NCBI GenBank assembly: GCA_014879675.1
Contig: JACSRQ010000134.1
Coordinates: 1 to 56,662 of the forward strand
Length of the DNA: 56,662 nt
DNA from: Ignavibacteria bacterium
Lineage (GTDB): Bacteria; Bacteroidota; Ignavibacteria; Tepidaquicellales; OLB5
Direction of reading: 5' to 3'
How positions within the stretch are numbered: the stretch's first letter is position 1; every line of letters starts with the position of its first letter. This document shows, piece by piece, positions 33,419 to 41,316 of this stretch. Under the pieces are notes generated by a model. That model had not been told where the DNA came from. It ran no database searches and worked only from the letters and a program-made list of their open reading frames with translations. Both the position numbers and the translations under genes were made by a program.

Positions 33419-34861
33419 ATGAGATCAAGCAAGCTTGCGGGGATTCTTTCAGCATTCAGTAAAACTGAATTCATCGAGTTCGGGAAGTTCATACGCTCGC
33501 CATATCACAACCGCTCAGAAAGGGATTTGGAATCTTTCTACAAAGCGATCAAACCATATTACCCCGGATTCAATATCAGCAAGGAAGCACTGTATAGCAG
33601 GCTGTACCCCGGAAAACAGTACAACGAAAAAACCATAAAGAATATGTTCACGGATACATTCAAAATGGCTAAGGATTTTTTGGCCCACAATAATTTTCGT
33701 GAAAGCAGCAGAACTTATAATAACTTCCTTTCAGAGGCTTTACTTTCGAAAAACCTGGAAAGTGAGTACAACAAATCAGCAGAGATATCACTTGATCTGC
33801 TGAATGAAATGCGGCCCGGAAGCGAAGATTATTTCCTAAATCTCCGCAGGTACCACCAGCACAGAATGATCTATTCAAAATCAGTCTATAAGAATAAAAA
33901 TGAATCACTCCATATTCAAAGCTCGATAGAAGCACTGCTAATTTTACTGCTTAAAGATCTATCAAATGTTTTGGTTAATAAAGAGCTCTCGGTTTACCTG
34001 CACGTACAGGATCAGCAAAGCAAGCTGCTTGAATTGTTCTTTCAGAATTTTGATATTGATAAATTCATGCAGGGCTTCAAAGAGCTGAACGACGGGTTCT
34101 ACCCGTTTGTTGCTTTCAGGTACTACCTGTATAAAGATCTCGGCGCGGGAGATGACATCACCTGGTTCTACAGGCTTAAGGAAACAGTTGTTGAGAATTT
34201 CGATAAATTCAGCGCAGAAACGCAGTTTGAAGCCACATGGGCAGTCATAAACAGTTGTGCTATGACCTCCCGCAGGGCAATGCCCGAAATGAGGCGCGAG
34301 AGCTTCGAAATGCTAAAGCTACAGCTAACCAAAGGGCTGCATATAGCACCCGGCAGCAGCTATTACCTTACCCCTGCATTCAACCAGATGCTAACCGAAG
34401 CACTTTACTTCCGTGAGTTTGAATACATAAAAAATGTTATCAGGGATCACTCTGCAGAGCTTGAACCGGGGATCAGGGAAGACATGCAGAACTGGGGATA
34501 CGCTTCCATATATTATGAAAAAGGAGAATACGAAAAAGCTTTAGGTCATGCATCAAAGATAAATTTTAAAGAGTCAAACTTCAAAGTACAGTCCAAATTT
34601 TTGCTCTTCAAGCTGTTTTATGAAATGGAGCTTACCGAGCAGGCGCTTTCAATACTCAACACATCACTGCATGCCTTAAAGCTGGAAGATCTTTCCGCTG
34701 AAGTAAAAGCAAGGTATGAAAAGTCGTTCAGGTTTGCTATCGCACTTATCCGTTTGCGTGATGAACCATCGTTGGAGGAAAAGGAAATGCTAAAGAGAAG
34801 AATAGAGAAGGAAAATTTCATTGGGAAAAAATGGATGCAGAATGAATTGGAATCGATGTGA
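33419..34861 (+). CDS. Uncharacterised 480-residue all-helical protein with FSKTEF...SPYHNR N-terminal motif
   Basis: Start chosen at the ATG at 33419, downstream of the -7 box; an in-frame codon at 33389 would precede the promoter. No signal peptide, no membrane segments. The N-terminus (about 5-70) carries a distinct pattern: LSAFSKTEFIEFGKFIRSPY, then a YSRLYPGKQYNEKTIKNM segment. I believe this pattern recurs in unassigned proteins of Bacteroidota and Ignavibacteria, but that is memory, not a search. The rest is helical with TPR-like stretches near the end (YEKGEYEKALGHASKINF; LFYEMELTEQALSILNTSL). It lies directly upstream of the ATP synthase operon but is separated by a promoter. Confidence 0.75.
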   Translation: MRSSKLAGILSAFSKTEFIEFGKFIRSPYHNRSERDLESFYKAIKPYYPGFNISKEALYSRLYPGKQYNEKTIKNMFTDTFKMAKDFLAHNNFRESSRTYNNFLSEALLSKNLESEYNKSAEISLDLLNEMRPGSEDYFLNLRRYHQHRMIYSKSVYKNKNESLHIQSSIEALLILLLKDLSNVLVNKELSVYLHVQDQQSKLLELFFQNFDIDKFMQGFKELNDGFYPFVAFRYYLYKDLGAGDDITWFYRLKETVVENFDKFSAETQFEATWAVINSCAMTSRRAMPEMRRESFEMLKLQLTKGLHIAPGSSYYLTPAFNQMLTEALYFREFEYIKNVIRDHSAELEPGIREDMQNWGYASIYYEKGEYEKALGHASKINFKESNFKVQSKFLLFKLFYEMELTEQALSILNTSLHALKLEDLSAEVKARYEKSFRFAIALIRLRDEPSLEEKEMLKRRIEKENFIGKKWMQNELESM

Positions 34862-34996
34862 TTCTTCATCGTGAAAAATACAGATCATTGCGCAATCAGA
34901 TGTAAAAATTCCGCACATCTATACGCATTGACTTACCAATTTGCAGCACATAATCGCTAAATTCTTTACCCTTACACACCGAATTCCTAAATTGAT

Positions 34997-35022
34997 TTTG
35001 GATGAAATTCTTGTTATTTTTG
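34997..35022 (+). promoter_or_regulatory. Promoter, TTTG-N14-TATTTTTG, of the ATP synthase operon
   Basis: TTTG at 34997-35000, exactly 14 bases, TATTTTTG at 35015-35022, 27 bases before the first gene of the operon. The 188-base gap between 34861 and 35050 holds nothing else that I can recognise. Confidence 0.75.
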
Positions 35023-35049
35023 TAAATTCACTGAGAAATTTGGCAAAAA

Positions 35050-35325
35050 ATGAAGGAAAATAACGGCATTTCTGATGAAAAAAATGCTGAAAAACCTTCA
35101 GAAATGCAAAAAGTTGCTAAATCGTACAGTTCCGGCTGGCGATATGCCGAATATGCCTTCCAATACGGGGTATCAATTGTTCTTTGCACATTAGGTGGGT
35201 ACTGGCTTGATAACTGGCTAAATACTGGCAATTGGCTCTTGATAATCGGCGTATTGTTCGGTTCAGTTGCCGGATTTGTTAATTTGCTCAGGGGTTTGAA
35301 CTATAAAGGACCAAAGGTTAAATAA
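35050..35325 (+). CDS. AtpZ/AtpI-family protein
   Basis: A 91-residue membrane protein with two hydrophobic helices (about 38-56 and 62-82). The family signature is the pattern YGVSIVLCTLGGYWLDNWL ... NWLLIIGVLFGSVAGFVNLLR, shared with AtpZ/AtpI proteins that sit first in F-type ATPase operons and are thought to help assembly of the c ring or Mg2+/Ca2+ uptake. A polar N-terminal stretch (about 1-28) precedes. Its stop is five bases before the next gene. Confidence 0.9.
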   Translation: MKENNGISDEKNAEKPSEMQKVAKSYSSGWRYAEYAFQYGVSIVLCTLGGYWLDNWLNTGNWLLIIGVLFGSVAGFVNLLRGLNYKGPKVK

Positions 35326-35330
35326 TTCAG

Positions 35331-35750
35331 TTGTCAGCTAAAGGAAATAATGATCTGATTTTTCTGAAATACGCCGCGATAATCAGCTTGATACTGATAG
35401 CTGCCGCCTCCTACCCTGTGTATAAATACGCATCTGAGATCCAGATATATTCATTCGCGGCAGGTTACGGAATCAGCCTGTTGAATGCTCTTATCGGCTA
35501 CAAACTCAACACCATGGCATTCGGCAAGCCCACTAAAAGCTTCATGGTACTGGTTTTCGGCGGAATGGGAATCAGGCTCCTGATAGTAATGCTGATATTG
35601 CTGATAATACTTGTATATTCTTCGCTTGATTCAATGAGCCTTGTTGGCTCGGTCTTTTTCTTCTACACAATTTTTATAATACTTGAAATATATTTCCTGC
35701 AGAAACTACAAGGGCAGGCTAAAAAAGATAATAAGATAACACCGAAATAA
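35331..35750 (+). CDS. ATP synthase I-like membrane protein
   Basis: A 139-residue protein with four hydrophobic helices. Its position (second gene of the ATP synthase operon, ahead of atpB) and topology fit the ATP synthase subunit I/AtpI-like assembly proteins, though the sequence alone is poorly conserved. TTG start, forced because the next in-frame methionine lies past the first two helices. It is separated by 4 bases from atpB. Likely helps assemble the c ring; the role is inferred from family and context. Confidence 0.78.
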   Translation: MSAKGNNDLIFLKYAAIISLILIAAASYPVYKYASEIQIYSFAAGYGISLLNALIGYKLNTMAFGKPTKSFMVLVFGGMGIRLLIVMLILLIILVYSSLDSMSLVGSVFFFYTIFIILEIYFLQKLQGQAKKDNKITPK

Positions 35751-35754
35751 TATA

Positions 35755-36585
35755 ATGACAATACTTACTGCATTCATACAGGAACACGCTCCGGGAGATT
35801 CAACCTTAGTAGAAAAGGTCCAGGAAGATGGTAACTGGATCATGCACCACATATCAGATAAACCCGTACTAACAATACCGCCGATCCACATTGGCGGATT
35901 TACGCTCGATCTTTCTATATCAATGAAGATACTTATGCTTATGGTTGCTGCGGTACTGATGGTTTTCATTTTCAGCTACGCGGCTTCATCAAACAGAAAG
36001 AAAAAACACCCGACAGGTCTTGGTAATTTTATGGAAATGATGATGGTTTTTGTAAGAGATGACATTGTCAAACCATCAATGGGCCACGGTTCAGAAAAGT
36101 TCATGCCGTTCTTCTTCACAATGTTCTTTTTCATACTGTTTGTGAATCTTATCAGCCTTATTCCGGGTATGTCAACCGGGACTAGCAGTATCAGTGTTAC
36201 AGCGGGCCTTGCGCTCATAACTTTTTTTATGACACAGCTTCACGGAATAAAACATAACGGCTTCATTGGATATTTTAAAGGGCTCATTCCACCGGGAGTA
36301 CCTATTTTCGTACTTCCTATTATGATAATTATTGAGTTCCTCGGACTGCTTACAAAACCTTTCGCATTGGCAATTCGTTTGTTTGCCAACATGACAGCGG
36401 GACACATTGTTATCTACGCTTTGATCGGGCTGATATTTATGCTCGGTTACGCGGTCATCCCTGTTTCAATCGGATTTTCACTTTTCATATACGTACTCGA
36501 GATACTGGTAGCAGTACTGCAGGCATACATATTCACAATGCTTTCAGCTTTATTTATCGGCATGGCGGTACACCAGGATCACTAA
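35755..36585 (+). CDS. atpB: F-type ATP synthase subunit a
   Basis: The 276-residue membrane stator subunit that with the c ring carries protons. Typical marks: LVNLISLIPGMS, FLGLLTKPFALAIRLFANMTAGH with the essential arginine in the ALAIRLFANM helix, and the last helix VLEILVAVLQAYIFTMLSALFI. A long N-terminal extension (about 1-40: HAPGDSTLVEKVQEDGNWIMHH) precedes the first helix, as is common in Bacteroidota and Chlorobiota. Subunits: next in the operon are c, b, delta, alpha and gamma. Confidence 0.96.
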   Translation: MTILTAFIQEHAPGDSTLVEKVQEDGNWIMHHISDKPVLTIPPIHIGGFTLDLSISMKILMLMVAAVLMVFIFSYAASSNRKKKHPTGLGNFMEMMMVFVRDDIVKPSMGHGSEKFMPFFFTMFFFILFVNLISLIPGMSTGTSSISVTAGLALITFFMTQLHGIKHNGFIGYFKGLIPPGVPIFVLPIMIIIEFLGLLTKPFALAIRLFANMTAGHIVIYALIGLIFMLGYAVIPVSIGFSLFIYVLEILVAVLQAYIFTMLSALFIGMAVHQDH

Positions 36586-36676
36586 TACAATATAAGTTTG
36601 ATCCACAATACACGGAATAAATATTTTTACAAATAACATACATACTTAATAATCGTTTAAGAAAGGATACATTCAA

Positions 36677-36895
36677 ATGAGCTTAGCAGCATTAGCAGCT
36701 GGAATCGGTGCAGGACTTGCAGTTATAGGCGCAGGCCTTGGTATTGGCAGACTCGCAGCATCAGCAATGGAAGCTATCGGCAGACAGCCGGAAGCGACCG
36801 GCGATGTAAGAACCACAATGATCATCGCAGCAGCTCTGGTAGAGGGTGTTACACTCTTCGCGCTCGTTATCTGCTTTATTTTAGCCGGAAAATAA
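36677..36895 (+). CDS. atpE: F-type ATP synthase subunit c
   Basis: A 72-residue hairpin of two membrane helices joined by the polar loop GRQPEATGD. The ion-binding carboxylate is E56 in ALVEGVTLFALVI. The first helix has no Gln at the place where sodium-type c subunits carry one, and the residues after E56 are GVT, so proton coupling is more likely. Glycine-rich GAGLAVIGAGLGIG gives close helix packing in the ring. AAAGGA stands ahead of the ATG. A stable hairpin follows the gene at 36938-36972. Confidence 0.97.
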   Translation: MSLAALAAGIGAGLAVIGAGLGIGRLAASAMEAIGRQPEATGDVRTTMIIAAALVEGVTLFALVICFILAGK

Positions 36896-36937
36896 TTCCG
36901 CGCTGAAATTTTCATTTAGCTTGGGAAAAATTGAAAA

Positions 36938-36972
36938 GTTAACCGTGCCGGGGATTCCCGCGTGCGGTTAAC
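36938..36972 (+). promoter_or_regulatory. Intercistronic hairpin between atpE and atpF
   Basis: Stem of 8 bases GTTAACCG (36938-36945) / CGGTTAAC (36965-36972) enclosing a second stem CGGG / CCCG with loop GATT. There is no T tract after it, so it does not look like a full terminator. It could protect the 3' end of an atpE transcript or reduce read-through, helping make the many c subunits needed per enzyme. This role is inferred. Confidence 0.6.
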
Positions 36973-37016
36973 ATCGGTTTTCCAATACAAAAAATTTTTA
37001 CTAACAAAGGATAAAA

Positions 37017-37586
37017 ATGACTTTAGCTTATATATTCTTAGCGAAGTTTTATAATATAATTCTGTTCATCAGCAACGATCCGCACGAAAAGAAAGATACA
37101 CTTCTTTCTGTTGAGCCGGGGCTTTTGATATGGACGATCATAATTTTCTTCCTGCTCCTGCTTATTCTGAAAAAATATGCATGGGGTCCCCTGTTGAAAT
37201 CGCTTAACGATAGGGAACAGGGCATCAAGGACTCGGTTGAGAAAGCTGAATACCTGAAACAGGAAGCTGAAAAGATCTTGGCGCAGAACAAAGCAGTGCT
37301 CGCAAAGGCTGATGAAGATTCACGCAGGATAATTACAGAAGGCAAGGAACTGGCTGAAAAGCTCAGGAACGAAATGATGAACAAGACCAACGAAGACACC
37401 ACAAGGATGATCAACCAGGCGAAAAGCGAAATCGAACGCGAAAAGATTGCAGCGCTGAACTCGCTGAAGGATGAGATCGCAAACCTCGCTGTGCAGGCCG
37501 CAGGAAAGATAATTGATGAGAACCTGGACGCGCAGAAGCAGAGAAAGATAATAGACGGATTTATCAACAAGATTCCGCAGAACTAA
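37017..37586 (+). CDS. atpF: F-type ATP synthase subunit b
   Basis: A 189-residue stator protein: one membrane helix (GLLIWTIIIFFLLLLIL, about 36-53) and a long charged coiled coil to the C-terminus (EKAEYLKQEAEKILAQNKA, KIIDENLDAQKQRKIIDGFI) that reaches up to the delta subunit. The first 30 residues form an extra N-terminal segment before the helix. AAAGGA lies just upstream of the ATG. Overlapping opposite-strand frames are shadows. Confidence 0.93.
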   Translation: MTLAYIFLAKFYNIILFISNDPHEKKDTLLSVEPGLLIWTIIIFFLLLLILKKYAWGPLLKSLNDREQGIKDSVEKAEYLKQEAEKILAQNKAVLAKADEDSRRIITEGKELAEKLRNEMMNKTNEDTTRMINQAKSEIEREKIAALNSLKDEIANLAVQAAGKIIDENLDAQKQRKIIDGFINKIPQN

Positions 37587-37602
37587 GGACAGGTACGAAG
37601 TA

Positions 37603-38154
37603 ATGATCAACAGAAAAGTAGCCAGAAAATACAATACAGCACTTTACCTCACAGCGGTTGAGCTTAATTCCGCTGACGCGGTTAAAAAAGATATTATTGA
37701 TATCAGGAAAACCATAGCGGATTCCAAAGAACTTCAGAATTTCATTCTCACACCTGTTGTTAACCCAGAGAAAAAGGCTGCAGTAATGAAAAGCATCTTC
37801 GAAGGAAAGGTTAACGCACTTACACTTAAATTCCTGGATTTCCTCTGTGAAAAACAGCGCATCAACATACTGCCTGATATTACCGAAGATTTCCTTGACC
37901 TTGTGAACGAAAAACAGGGAATTGTAAAAGCTTTAATAAAGACGGCAATTGAAATTACTGAAAGCGAAAAAGTATCGCTTAATGCAAAGCTTAAAGCATA
38001 CACGGGAAAAGAAATTACCGCCACTTACACTGTCGATCCATCTATCAAAGGCGGATTCATTGCCAGGGTAGATGACAGGATCATCGACGCAAGTATCATA
38101 AGGCAGCTTGAGCTTCTGAAAGAAAGATTCTCAATGGGAAGCTTTAACAACTAA
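37603..38154 (+). CDS. atpH: F-type ATP synthase subunit delta
   Basis: A 183-residue peripheral stator subunit that links subunit b to the alpha/beta hexamer. The N-terminal six-helix bundle begins RKVARKYNTALYLTAVE, and the C-terminal part shows FLDFLCEKQRINILPDITEDF and SIKGGFIARVDDRIIDASI, both family hallmarks. It begins 16 bases after atpF and precedes atpA by 60 bases; a TAACTTTG in that gap (38171-38178) resembles a -7 box, so a secondary promoter for atpA is possible but weak. Confidence 0.94.
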   Translation: MINRKVARKYNTALYLTAVELNSADAVKKDIIDIRKTIADSKELQNFILTPVVNPEKKAAVMKSIFEGKVNALTLKFLDFLCEKQRINILPDITEDFLDLVNEKQGIVKALIKTAIEITESEKVSLNAKLKAYTGKEITATYTVDPSIKGGFIARVDDRIIDASIIRQLELLKERFSMGSFNN

Positions 38155-38214
38155 GCGTGCAGTTAACGCTTAACTTTGTAACGAATAATAAATTTAATAT
38201 AAATATATAAAAAG

Positions 38215-39735
38215 ATGGCTGAAGTAAAACCAGATGAAGTATCGGCGATACTTCGAAAACAATTATCAGGTTTCGAAAAAGAGATTGATATTTACGAGGT
38301 TGGAACTGTTGTTCAGATAGGTGATGGTGTTGCGCGTGTTTATGGATTGACCAAATGTATGGCAAGTGAGCTTATTGAGTTTCCCCATGGCGTATTCGGC
38401 ATGGCGCTTAACCTTGAAGAAGATAACGTTGGATGTATTCTGTTCGGTGACTATACACTTGTTAAAGAAGGCGATGAAGCAAAGCGTACAGGCAGGGTTG
38501 CATCAATGCCGGTAGGCGAAGAAATGATAGGCAGGGTTATTAACCCGCTCGGCCAGCCTGTTGACGGCAAGGGCCCTATCACAACCAGCAAATACCTTCC
38601 TATTGAAAGAAAAGCACTTGGCGTTATTGCAAGGCAGCCCGTTAAAGAACCGCTGCAGACAGGTATAAAAGCTATTGACTCCATGATCCCGATCGGAAGA
38701 GGACAAAGAGAGCTTATCATTGGCGACAGGCAGACCGGTAAAACGGCTGTAGCAGTAGATACAGTTATCAACCAGAAGGGTAAAGGAGTTTTTTGTATAT
38801 ATGTTGCTATCGGCCAGAAACAATCAACCGTGGCACAGGTAGTTGCGAAGTTCCAGGAAACAGGAGCTATGGAATACACTACGGTTATTACCGCAGCAGC
38901 TTCCGACCCTGCTCCTATGCAGTTCCTTGCACCTTACTCAGGCGCAACACTGGGTGAGTTCTTCCGTGATTCAAGCAGGCATGCGCTTTGTATTTATGAT
39001 GATCTTTCAAAGCAGGCTGCTGCTTACCGTGAAGTATCACTTCTTCTCAGAAGGCCGCCGGGACGTGAAGCTTACCCCGGTGATGTGTTTTATCTGCATT
39101 CAAGATTACTCGAGAGAGCTTCAAAGCTCAGCGATGAACTTGGCGGCGGAAGCTTAACAGCTTTACCGATCATCGAAACACAGGCTGGCGACGTATCGGC
39201 TTATATCCCCACAAACGTGATCTCTATCACAGATGGTCAGATATACCTCGAGCCGAACCTCTTCAACTCAGGTGTAAGACCCGCTATCAACGTAGGTATT
39301 TCAGTATCACGTGTAGGAAGTGCTGCACAGATCAAAGCTATGAAAAAAGTAGCAGGTTCGCTTCGTTTGGATCTTGCTCAGTACAGGGCGCTTGAAGCGT
39401 TCACAAAGTTCGGCTCAGATCTTGATAAGGCAACACTCCAGCAGCTCACAAGGGGCGCAAGGCTGGTTGAGATCCTTAAGCAGGGTCAATATACCCCCTA
39501 CCCTGTTGAAAAACAGGTTGCTATCATCTTTGCAGGTACTAACGGCTATCTTGATGAGATCCCCGTTCCGCATATCTCAAGGTATGAAAAGGAATTCCTC
39601 GAAACGATGGAGATGAAGCATAGGGATATACTAGATTCAATTGCAGCATCAGGCGAAATAAACGATGAGAATACTTCAAAGTTGAAACAGATCCTTGAAG
39701 ATTTCACTAATAATTTTAAAGTCTCTGTAAAATAA
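38215..39735 (+). CDS. atpA: F-type ATP synthase subunit alpha
   Basis: A 506-residue regulatory/nucleotide-binding subunit of the F1 head. Walker A is GDRQTGKT at 170-177; the signature [17 protein letters not shown] is present in full; YDDLSKQA and [19 protein letters not shown] follow the usual order. The C-terminal helical part (about 380-506) ends in a lysine-rich tail. It is followed by atpG with three bases between. The catalytic beta subunit gene is not in the window. Confidence 0.98.
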   Translation: MAEVKPDEVSAILRKQLSGFEKEIDIYEVGTVVQIGDGVARVYGLTKCMASELIEFPHGVFGMALNLEEDNVGCILFGDYTLVKEGDEAKRTGRVASMPVGEEMIGRVINPLGQPVDGKGPITTSKYLPIERKALGVIARQPVKEPLQTGIKAIDSMIPIGRGQRELIIGDRQTGKTAVAVDTVINQKGKGVFCIYVAIGQKQSTVAQVVAKFQETGAMEYTTVITAAASDPAPMQFLAPYSGATLGEFFRDSSRHALCIYDDLSKQAAAYREVSLLLRRPPGREAYPGDVFYLHSRLLERASKLSDELGGGSLTALPIIETQAGDVSAYIPTNVISITDGQIYLEPNLFNSGVRPAINVGISVSRVGSAAQIKAMKKVAGSLRLDLAQYRALEAFTKFGSDLDKATLQQLTRGARLVEILKQGQYTPYPVEKQVAIIFAGTNGYLDEIPVPHISRYEKEFLETMEMKHRDILDSIAASGEINDENTSKLKQILEDFTNNFKVSVK

Positions 39736-39738
39736 TAC

Positions 39739-40623
39739 ATGGCAACACTAAGAGAAATACGCGACAGGATAGGCAGTATTAAGAATACTGAGAAGATCAC
39801 CCGTGCTATGAAGATGATAGCATCGGTAAAATTCCGCAAGGCACAGCAGAACGTTGTTGCTGCAAGGCCTTATGCGCGGAAGATAAGTGATATCCTCAGG
39901 CACCTTATCCCAACAATAGAAAGCTTCGATAATGAGCTGCTGAAACAGAGAGAGATAAAGAAAGTTTGCGTTGTTGTGATAGCTGCTGATAGAGGCCTTT
40001 GCGGCTCTTTCAACACTAACCTGCTTAAAGTTGCAAACACTATCATAAACGAAAAGTACGGCGAGTACCTTAAGAGCCACGACCTCACAATTTTCCCTAT
40101 CGGGAAAAAAGCATACGACCATTATTCCAAAAGGAATTATGATCTTTATGCAAGATCAATAAATGTTTTTGATAAGCTCCTGTTTGCAGATGCACAAAAT
40201 ATCGTTAAAGAAATAATCAAAGGTTACATTGAAAAACGTTTTGATAAAGTTGTGATAATTTACAATGAGTTCAAGAACGTTGTGCAGTCAAAAACCGTGG
40301 AAGAGCAGTTCCTGCCGATTCCCCCGTTTGAAGCTGCCGAAGGCGAAAAATCAAAGGTATCGAATTACATCTTTGAGCCTTCCAGTCTGGAAATAGTAAA
40401 CAACCTGCTTCCAAGGCATCTTAACACACAGATATGGCGCATACTGCTTGAATCATTCGCATCAGAGCAGGCTGCACGTATGACTGCGATGGATGCGGCC
40501 ACTACGAACGCAAATGACCTGGTTAAATCTCTTAACCTTTCATACAACCGCGCTCGCCAGGCCAAGATCACAACCGAGATACTTGAGATCGTTGGCGGTG
40601 CAGAAGCATTAAAGGCATCATAG
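39739..40623 (+). CDS. atpG: F-type ATP synthase subunit gamma
   Basis: A 294-residue rotor shaft. The N-terminal helix (TLREIRDRIGSIKNTEKITR) and MKMIASVKFRKAQ match the family, as do ADRGLCGSFNTNLLK and the C-terminal SFASEQAARMTAMDAATTNA ending in YNRARQAKITTEILEIVGGA. A strong terminator follows 18 bases after the stop, so the operon ends here and lacks atpD and atpC, as in many Chlorobiota and Bacteroidota. Confidence 0.97.
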   Translation: MATLREIRDRIGSIKNTEKITRAMKMIASVKFRKAQQNVVAARPYARKISDILRHLIPTIESFDNELLKQREIKKVCVVVIAADRGLCGSFNTNLLKVANTIINEKYGEYLKSHDLTIFPIGKKAYDHYSKRNYDLYARSINVFDKLLFADAQNIVKEIIKGYIEKRFDKVVIIYNEFKNVVQSKTVEEQFLPIPPFEAAEGEKSKVSNYIFEPSSLEIVNNLLPRHLNTQIWRILLESFASEQAARMTAMDAATTNANDLVKSLNLSYNRARQAKITTEILEIVGGAEALKAS

Positions 40624-40641
40624 TTTAATAAAACTGAATTC

Positions 40642-40677
40642 AAAAGGCGTTCAATAGCAATATTGAACGCCTTTTTT
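40642..40677 (+). terminator. Terminator of the ATP synthase operon
   Basis: Stem of about 12 bases (GGCGTTCAAT / ATTGAACGCC core, A-run and T-run flanks), then six T. It lies at the start of the 300-base gap 40624-40923, the remainder of which is repeats. Confidence 0.92.
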
Positions 40678-40699
40678 GTTACGATAAGTGACGATAGAA

Positions 40700-40899
40700 A
40701 GATTCTTCAGTCGCTGCGCTCTTATAGAATGAGTTCCCCTTTGTTGGTGTTATCACCAACAACTTACTTCCCAAACTCTAGAATAAGTAATGAATAGATT
40801 CTTCTGTCGCTGCGCTTTCCCCGTTGTTGGTGTTATCACCAACAACTTACTTCTCAATCTCCGGTGTAATTCATAGATAGATTCTTCAGTCGCTACGCT
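40700..40899. repeat. Composite tandem repeat: three copies of unit A, two of palindromic unit B
   Basis: Unit A, AGATTCTTCAGTCGCTGCGCT and close variants, at 40700-40720, 40796-40816 and 40879-40899. Unit B, an inverted repeat with arms TTGTTGGTG / CACCAACAA and loop TTAT, at 40741-40762 and 40824-40845, both followed by CTTACTTC. Order A-B-A-B-A with 83- and 96-base spacing. It fills the gap between the ATP synthase terminator and the NFACT-R gene. Confidence 0.88.
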
Positions 40900-40912
40900 C
40901 CTTCAGAATTTG

Positions 40913-40920
40913 TATATTTG
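40913..40920 (+). promoter_or_regulatory. -7 box (TATATTTG) immediately before the NFACT-R gene
   Basis: TATATTTG ends three bases before the ATG at 40924. If used, the transcript would start at or inside the start codon, suggesting leaderless translation or an upstream promoter in the repeat region. No TTTG at 14 bases upstream. Confidence 0.35.
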
Positions 40921-40923
40921 TAA

Positions 40924-41310
40924 ATGGAACCTGATAATAACCTGAAATACTTCCGCATCTACCCGCTGGGTGATGGATTTGAAGTCTGGGTGGGCAAACA
41001 CTCCGAAGCCAATGACCTGCTATCCTTCAAATACACAAAACAAAACGACCTGTGGTTTCATGTCCGCGGCACAAGCGGCTCACACACAATATTGAAGATG
41101 CCTGAGGATTTTGACGGAATTATACCGAAAGACCATATAAAAATAGCCGCGGAGATATGCGCATTTTACAGCAAGGCTAAGAATGCAAAAAGTGTCCCGG
41201 TTGCTTATACCGAAGGTAAAAATGTTTCAAAATACAAAGGCGCTAAATCAGGTAGTGTTGTGATAAAGGGCGAAAAAGTTGTTAGAGTGCAGCCTCAAAT
41301 CCCGTCGTAA
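40924..41310 (+). CDS. Stand-alone NFACT RNA-binding (NFACT-R) domain protein
   Basis: A 128-residue protein consisting of just the NFACT-R domain (formerly DUF814). Hallmarks: GFEVWVGKHSEANDLLSFKY, then NDLWFHVRGTSGSHTILKM, then AAEICAFYSKAKNAKSVPVAY and KYKGAKSGSVVI. In the full-length protein RqcH this domain contacts the stalled large ribosomal subunit and its tRNA; a lone copy may bind ribosomes or structured RNA, but its own function is not established. No signal peptide. Convergent with the nucleotidyltransferase gene, only 6 bases between stops. Confidence 0.9.
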   Translation: MEPDNNLKYFRIYPLGDGFEVWVGKHSEANDLLSFKYTKQNDLWFHVRGTSGSHTILKMPEDFDGIIPKDHIKIAAEICAFYSKAKNAKSVPVAYTEGKNVSKYKGAKSGSVVIKGEKVVRVQPQIPS

Positions 41311-41316
41311 ATTTAC

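Noticed and set aside
36677-36895. Sodium-coupled c subunit
   Set aside because: The glutamine of the first helix and the serine/threonine after the glutamate, both typical of sodium-type c subunits, are absent.
37049-37634. Minus-strand frames opposite atpF
   Set aside because: Opposite a clear ATP synthase subunit b gene; products are mirror images of its coiled coil.
38171-38178. Internal promoter for atpA (TAACTTTG)
   Set aside because: The box fits TAnnTTTG but has no upstream element at the spacing seen elsewhere, and it lies in a tightly packed operon.
40700-40899. CRISPR array
   Set aside because: Only two or three copies with differing units, spacing 83-96 bases, no cas gene, and the repeats include palindromes rather than repeat-spacer units.
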